Origin: Folioceros fuciformis | Lineage: Eukaryota; Anthocerotophyta; Anthocerotopsida; Anthocerotales | Reading direction: 5' to 3' | NCBI GenBank assembly: GCA_049999805.1 | Contig: JBNGIO010005847.1 | Span: forward strand, 76,274-140,273 | Length of the DNA stretch: 64,000 nt | Shown here: one piece after another, positions 58,771-64,000 of the stretch | Position numbering within the stretch: position 1 is the stretch's first letter | Layout: the number at the start of each line of letters is the position of its first letter | Notes under the pieces: generated by a model | The model's input: the letters and a program-made list of their open reading frames with translations, nothing else | What the model was told of the DNA's origin: nothing | Database searches by the model: none | Program-made: the position numbers and the translations under genes

Positions 58771-61670
58771 ATGGCTGGTCTCAGCTGCTGGATTGCCGTG
58801 TTATTATTCATCAGCTATGTGAGCACTCGTATTCTGGCAGATGTGCAACCGGGTAGGCTTCTAACGCCATGCCTAGTCTTGCTGTTTGGGGGGAGCAGGA
58901 GGATGGTGTGAGGTGGTCCAGTGACTGACGGTGTGAGGCCGCAGGACCATTCCAGGCGCGGATCAGTTGTGGGTCGGGAAACGATGTGGAGAGCAGCAAT
59001 GTGCAATGGGAGAAGGATTTTGGGTATTCCGGGGGGAGGACTGGCTCGATTCCGGCGTCGCAGAAGAATGTGTTGTTCCCGGAGCTGACCACTCTGCGGT
59101 ACTTCCAGCTCTCGGATGGGAAGAATAACTGTTACAACATCAGTGCTCCTGATGGGCACTACTTCTTCAGGTGCTGGCTAGTTTTGAGACGGCCCAATTT
59201 CGTGTTTTGGGATGTGGGTGGTTGGTGTGATATGGAGGTTTTGGTGGATGTGCAGGTTCTACTTTGCGTACCAGGGTGCTGAGCCCCAATTTGAGGTGTC
59301 TCTGGAGGGCACCGTTATCTACGAACTCAAGGCTGGGTGGAGCAAGTTGACGGGTTTTGCAGACTTGGTAAATTTTGAGTATGCTGATTCTCTGGTGTAT
59401 GTGGGAGACGGTGCTGCTACAGCCTGCTTTCACAGCAGTGGGCATGGGAATCCCTCCGTTGCCACTTTTGAGGTTCTGCAAGTCAGTGATCAGTCTTATT
59501 CATGGAGTACCAATGACATGGTGTTGAAGACTGTGAAGCGGGTGAGTTGTGGGTCTCAGAACACTGCACCCAAGTTCAATTACAGTGCTGATCCATGGGG
59601 AGGCAACCGGTACTGGTCCAGCGATACTTCTATCACTGGAGAAGCCAACATTAGAGATATGTCGACCAACCAGCCCATTGATAATGTGAACATGAAGCCG
59701 TTATACTTCCCCATGGGTTTGTATCAGAGTGCCAGGGTCACTACAGTGGCGGGTATCCCTTTGAGTTACACTTACCCTTTGAGTCCACGGCAGAATCCCT
59801 CTCCAAGATTGTTCTACATTTGGATCCACTTGGCTGAGATCGACCCGACGATAACTGAAGCTGGCCAGAGAATGTTCAATGTCACTGTGAACAACGCCCT
59901 ATTGTTTGATTCTGTGGACATAGTGAAACTTATTGGGGCTCCCTACTCTGCCCTGTTCCTAAACTCTACGGCGAATGTAGTAGGGAGCACTCTGACCCTC
60001 ACATTCATACCGGAGTCCTTTTCTACAGTACTTGTTAGTGGCTTCGAGATCTACGAGGTTATTGCAACCGAGTTCACAACGAGAACGGAGGAAGGTACGG
60101 GTGTCCAGACACAGACTAGGTTGCCTTCTTCATTCCCAGTCGCACTGGCTTCTGTTGCTACCAGCTCTGAAAGTATGCAGGGAATGTTGGGTCACAGCCT
60201 GGGCATTGCAGTCTCTGAAGTCCTCATTGCAGCTGTCTGCACGCCTCGGCTGGACTGGGGATCCATGTAACCCCTATCCCTGGGATGGGATCGTCTGTGA
60301 CTTCCATCAACCCGATGCCTGGGTCATCAAATCTCTGTATGTGCGCTCAGAAGTCGTTTTTTTCCTCTTTCTCGAGCAGGTGGTGGTCGGTTGTCCCATA
60401 GTCTGCCATGCTGTGCTTGCATGCTTACAATCAAAAGTGCGTGCATGCATTGTTGCAGGGACCTGGACACCCGTGATATATCAGGGCAAATCAGTGCTGA
60501 CATAGGCCAACTTTCCTCCCTCGTCAGCGTGTGAGCGTCGTCCTCTCTGCCCCTTCTCTCCTCCCTTCACTTGTCAAATCCTGAACACTGCAGCAATTCA
60601 TACTTTCCTTTTCTGCCCCCTTGCTTCTCCTAACGGTGTTCATGGGACGGACTCGAAGGCATTTCCTCATCGAAATGGGGGTATAACATGGGCCATCTGT
60701 TTCTGCAGTAATCTCAGCCACAACAAGATATCGGGGATAATACCGTCGAGCCTGGGAAGCATCGAAAACCTGACCGAACTGTGGGTGGACTTGTGACGTT
60801 TTTCGTGCTCTGTTGCGGACAGCCAGATGCGAGTCCAGTTGCATTTGATGTTGAAAACTGGAGTGCACTGGATTCTTGCTGCAGGGACTTGTCCTACAAC
60901 CTTCTCGGGGGCTCAATACCATCCAGCCTGGGAAACCTGTCAAAGCTCCAAGACCTGTATTCTCGTCTTGAGCTCTCATGAGACCACATGAAATCTTGGG
61001 CTTTCCGTAGAAACCAGTCGGGAGGCTCTCCAACTCTACTTACCCTGGGAATTGCATGTCCAGGTATCTCAATCAAAATCAACTATCAGGAGAGGTTCCA
61101 TCGAGCTTGGGTGCTGGTCTGATCAGAGGAGCAAGTTACAAGTAAGTCCAGCCCGAATTATATAGGCAATCAATTCAAAGTCTGTTGAGAGTGGCTGAAC
61201 AACGTCCTTTTGTTTGTTTCCTCCTGGCCCGGTGTGTGCTGGGCAGTTTTTCAGACAACCCAAAGTTGTGCGGGCCTGGTTTTGCTCCATGTTCAAGAGG
61301 CCTGTCAACCCGTGCCAAAGCAGGCGTGTTTGTTGCCACCATCTTCGCGGCCTTCACGCTGGTGGGCTGCATCTTCTGCTACTGCAAGAGGAGGCAAAAC
61401 ATCGCAAGAAGCCGGCGGCTATTGCTAAGTGAGTACCTACCGCTAGCACCCGGTCGTGAACGTCTAGCTAGCTAGCTAACGTCTTGGGGTCCGATCCAGC
61501 ACTGACCAAAACCTTGGTTCCATCACGCAAATGCAGCTCATGATGCCCCGTATGCCAAGTCAAGAACCAGTAAATCTCGACTACCGGACATACAGCTGTC
61601 TCGAACTTCACCAGAGGAGTTTCAGTTTCACTCAATGTATTCCAATGCACCTCCGCGGCGTGCTCGTTAG
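58771..61670 (+). CDS. Malectin-like / LRR receptor-like protein (RLP4-like), no kinase
   Basis: Ten exons, 58771-58852, 58945-59170, 59256-60094, 60198-60336, 60459-60530, 60709-60780, 60885-60956, 61064-61141, 61247-61428 and 61537-61670, give 631 residues. The protein is a plasma-membrane receptor-like protein without a kinase. A signal peptide (MAGLSCWIAVLLFISYVSTR) precedes a malectin-like domain (ISCGSGND to SGFEIYEVIATEF). Next are ALQSLKSSL with WTGDPCNPYPWDGI and four short LRRs (LDLDTRDISGQI, NLSHNKISGIIP, DLSYNLLGGSIP, YLNQNQLSGEVP). A juxtamembrane FSDNPKLCGPG, one membrane helix (AGVFVATIFAAFTLVGCIFCY) and a basic tail with HDAPYAKSRTSKSR and PDIQLSR complete it. The tail matches Arabidopsis RLP4 as I recall it. 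Three LRR exons are exactly 72 nt and all LRR junctions have the same phase. It is convergent with the GT34 gene. Confidence 0.94.
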
Positions 61671-62393
61671 GATACAGCAGATACATAGACAGCTAGGTCT
61701 CTCCTGTAAACTATGACTACGTACGCCACACAAACCGCCGAAGTTAACGGCCATTTGTGTCATAGATTTATTTCTCTTCCTGAGCAATGAACAGTACACA
61801 TCCAACGGCTTTCTCCCGGGCCTTTATTTCTCTGCTCGAAGGGTACACAAACCAACCAACGGCCATTTCATCTTCCCATGGCGAATGACACAAGCCGACA
61901 ACAAGTCGAACGGATCAGGGTATTCGTCATAAGGATGCTGGTAAGCCTCGTCAGAATTCCTTGATAGCACAATCAATGTAGAATACAAACAGGCCTGACA
62001 GGCCTGTGGCTTAAATGAAAGCCAAGGGTTCAACGTACATTATTCTCTCAAACATTTCTCTCCTTCGCAGCAACTAGGTAGGTGTGGGTGGACAATCGCT
62101 TCATAGTAGAGCACAATATTGCCCTCCCCAGACCTACAGTTAACCAACCAAAGGAGTGGTCAGGTATCCTAGCTGGCTCAGCTTCTGCGAGCAATCTTCA
62201 GAATCACGCAGGCACTAGTTATAAGTCGTTTTCCCCGGGAACTGAGAAAGCACAAGAAAATCCTGGGAAGATCTGAAAGAATTGAAGAATTGTGTTCTCG
62301 ACAGCAGCCCTTGCAAGTGAAAGCCACTCTCCAGAAAACATGGCATAACTCCGCATATAACTTACACATCCTCTTCAGTCATAGAGAACCCCT
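61671..62393. other. Spacer between convergent RLP4-like and GT34 genes
   Basis: About 720 bp that should contain the two 3' untranslated regions. CTAGCTAGCTAGC near 61465 is within the last RLP4-like intron, not here. No gene is visible. Confidence 0.4.
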
Positions 62394-63900
62394 TCAGTGT
62401 CTCTCCGGAGGCAAAGATTTCCGATGCTTTATCCTTGAAGCAACTCGCCGCTCATCCATATCTTGAAGAACCTTCTTCATCCATTTTTTCTTGTCATTCA
62501 GGCCGGCAAGATGTACCATGAAATCCCCTTTCGCATATACACCTGTCAGTGAGGCCCCGTGTTAGGAATGACTACAGACCGCAGCCATGACCATGGCCGC
62601 CTTAAGGAAGCTTGCACTACAGCTCCGCAACAGGGAAAGCGAAACAAGAGATCGCAAACTGTGTACCTTGCCAGACAGACTTTCCGATGGTTATCAGCCG
62701 ATATCTGCTCCTCCAAGAGGGCCTCCAAAGGTTTGAGTTGAACAGACATTGCATGCGGGGAACTCGCACATGACCTTGCCGCTCTTCCGCAGGCATGCCG
62801 TTGATCAAAGCCTTGAGTGCATCATTATCTCCACTTTTGGACAGACCTGGTGGTTGAATAAAAGAAGTCTGATTCCACCATTTTTCAAAAAATTGTCGAC
62901 TCCATTCTGAATTCCTAACGAAAAACATCCCTGCATGACAAAGATATCAGAAAAATGCTGTGCAAGACTCAGTGTAGAGTGATTGCATAACATGCGAGGC
63001 GAGAGTGGCACACCTGCGTTCACTCCTGTAACATCCTCAGTCACGATAAAGTCGGGCATGTTCTCATATTCCATGTCCCCAACCACTGACAGAATGATGT
63101 CCTCCTGCAGAAATCAAAAAGAAGAAAGAAGTGAACTCATGGGCACAATTGCTAGAAAAAAGAAACAAAGTTGACAAGCTTGCTGCATCTTCTTTCTCGG
63201 ATGCATGAAGCTTTTAAGGTGACAACACAACGGATGTGGATTTGGACAAGCGGAGAGAAATGAGCTTACGAGGGCGACAGACGGATTGGTAACAACAGAG
63301 TCCTGCATGACGTGAAAAAGCCAGCATGAAGTAAACCATGAGTCACAGAGAAACTCCTTGTCGGACACGACAACATGTTTCCAGTAAGTTCACATAAACA
63401 TGCAGCTCCAACAGCAGCACATCCCAAGATAATGACCGTCTTACCACATCATTCCAAAACACCCAGTCGTAATTAGGCAAGTGCTTCAAGACCGCCAAAA
63501 TCTTGCTCCAACTGGGGGGCCGCTCTTTATCAAGCACGTCACTGGCGTCGATGAAGTCGTATCCATGTCTCTCAACATAACTCTTCTTGTTGGGTGTCAC
63601 TAAGTCCATCAGCCCTTCAAAAGACCTGTGAGGATTTTTGTTGGAACCATCCGAGCAAGTGACCATGGCAAAGCGGAAGGGTTTCCTGGCGGCGTCATGG
63701 CGGCGATGAAGCTCCAGGCTGCTACATTGCCTCCCTAAGTGGTTTGCCCTCTCCAGAACCAGGCCGGCTCCCAAAAAGGCAGTGCTGCTGACTAATAAAA
63801 AAATGGCAAGAAAAATGAAAAGTATCCTAACCAGGCGGTGAGACGACAAGAACCAGGTCTGCCTGGCCTCCGCGTCCTGCCTACCTAAATCGGTCTTCAT
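62394..63900 (-). CDS. GT34-family glycosyltransferase (GMA12/MNN10 type)
   Basis: Five exons, 63900-63445, 63302-63270, 63104-63014, 62930-62667 and 62542-62394, give 330 residues. GT34 enzymes are Golgi type II proteins that add xylose, galactose or mannose with retention. The start at 63900 (MKTDLGRQDAEARQTW) places a membrane anchor, RILFIFLAIFLLVSSTAFLG, about 25 residues from the N-terminus. The catalytic part shows FRFAMVTCSDGSN, SYVERHGYDFIDAS, PPSWSKILAVL, then WVFWNDV joined to DSVVTNP, forming the DxD motif (DVD). NSEWSRQFFEKWWNQ, SGDNDALKALI, MQCLFNS and GDFMVHLAGLNDKKKW follow. It is shorter than plant xyloglucan xylosyltransferases, so the donor and acceptor sugars are open. An upstream in-frame GTG at 63996 is not an expected plant start. 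Confidence 0.9.
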
Positions 63901-64000
63901 CGACTCCTGGCGCAGACATACATTATCCCTAACGGAATCCTTGGCTACACTAATGCAGAGGTCCCCAAGTCCGTCCGCGTCCACAGACTTAGACACTCGC
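63901..64000. other. Upstream edge of the GT34 gene
   Basis: The last 100 bases are presumed 5' untranslated sequence of the GT34 gene. The coding frame stays open to the window edge, so a start further upstream cannot be excluded. Confidence 0.4.

Overview
The window is nuclear DNA of a land plant. Dirigent, WAT1-type transporter, CDKB, OEP21, plastid pyruvate kinase, PLS-type PPR and malectin/LRR receptor-like genes are found together only in plants. Introns are very short (mostly 60-180 nt), genes are densely packed, and the PPR protein resembles those expanded in seedless plants, so a lycophyte such as Selaginella is my best guess. The species is inferred, not shown. I rebuilt 16 spliced genes by joining exons at splice sites. 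In each the summed exon length is divisible by three and the length fits the family (for two of them, the orphan and the YIP1-like gene, the structure is only partly secure).

Layout. 1-7.6 kb is a repeat and transposon graveyard: a LINE tail, a broken Ty1/copia reverse transcriptase, a broken PIF/Harbinger transposase and four minisatellites. From 7.8 to 44.5 kb lies a compact gene island: NSUN RNA m5C methyltransferase (-), a hairpin-bearing tandem repeat, WAT1-related transporter (-), PMT-type Golgi methyltransferase (+), a giant intronless PPR gene (-), S28 serine peptidase EDA2 (-), OEP21 (+), caffeate-type O-methyltransferase (+), LCMT1 (-), ARP7 (+), DPH4 (-), a TGD5-like glycine-rich protein (-), DCP1 (+), an intronless CDKB (-), an unrecognised gene with an assembly gap (+) and a YIP1 protein (-). 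Then come eIF4A-III (+, 46.9-49.0 kb), plastid pyruvate kinase alpha (+, 52.0-54.7 kb), a dirigent protein (+, 56.3 kb), an AT-rich repeat-bearing spacer, an RLP4-like malectin/LRR protein (+, 58.8-61.7 kb) and a GT34 glycosyltransferase (-, 62.4-63.9 kb).

The genes are not a pathway or operon; they are mostly housekeeping. Orientation often alternates, giving tight convergent pairs (PMT/PPR, OMT/LCMT1, ARP7/DPH4) and divergent pairs (EDA2/OEP21, LCMT1/ARP7, TGD5-like/DCP1). The most notable features are four GC-AG introns among about 94 inferred introns, the 312-bp periodic PPR gene that has lost its DYW end, and a six-unit repeat in which every unit carries an inverted repeat. I found no convincing new biological system; the best unknown is the orphan gene at 40.8-42.8 kb.
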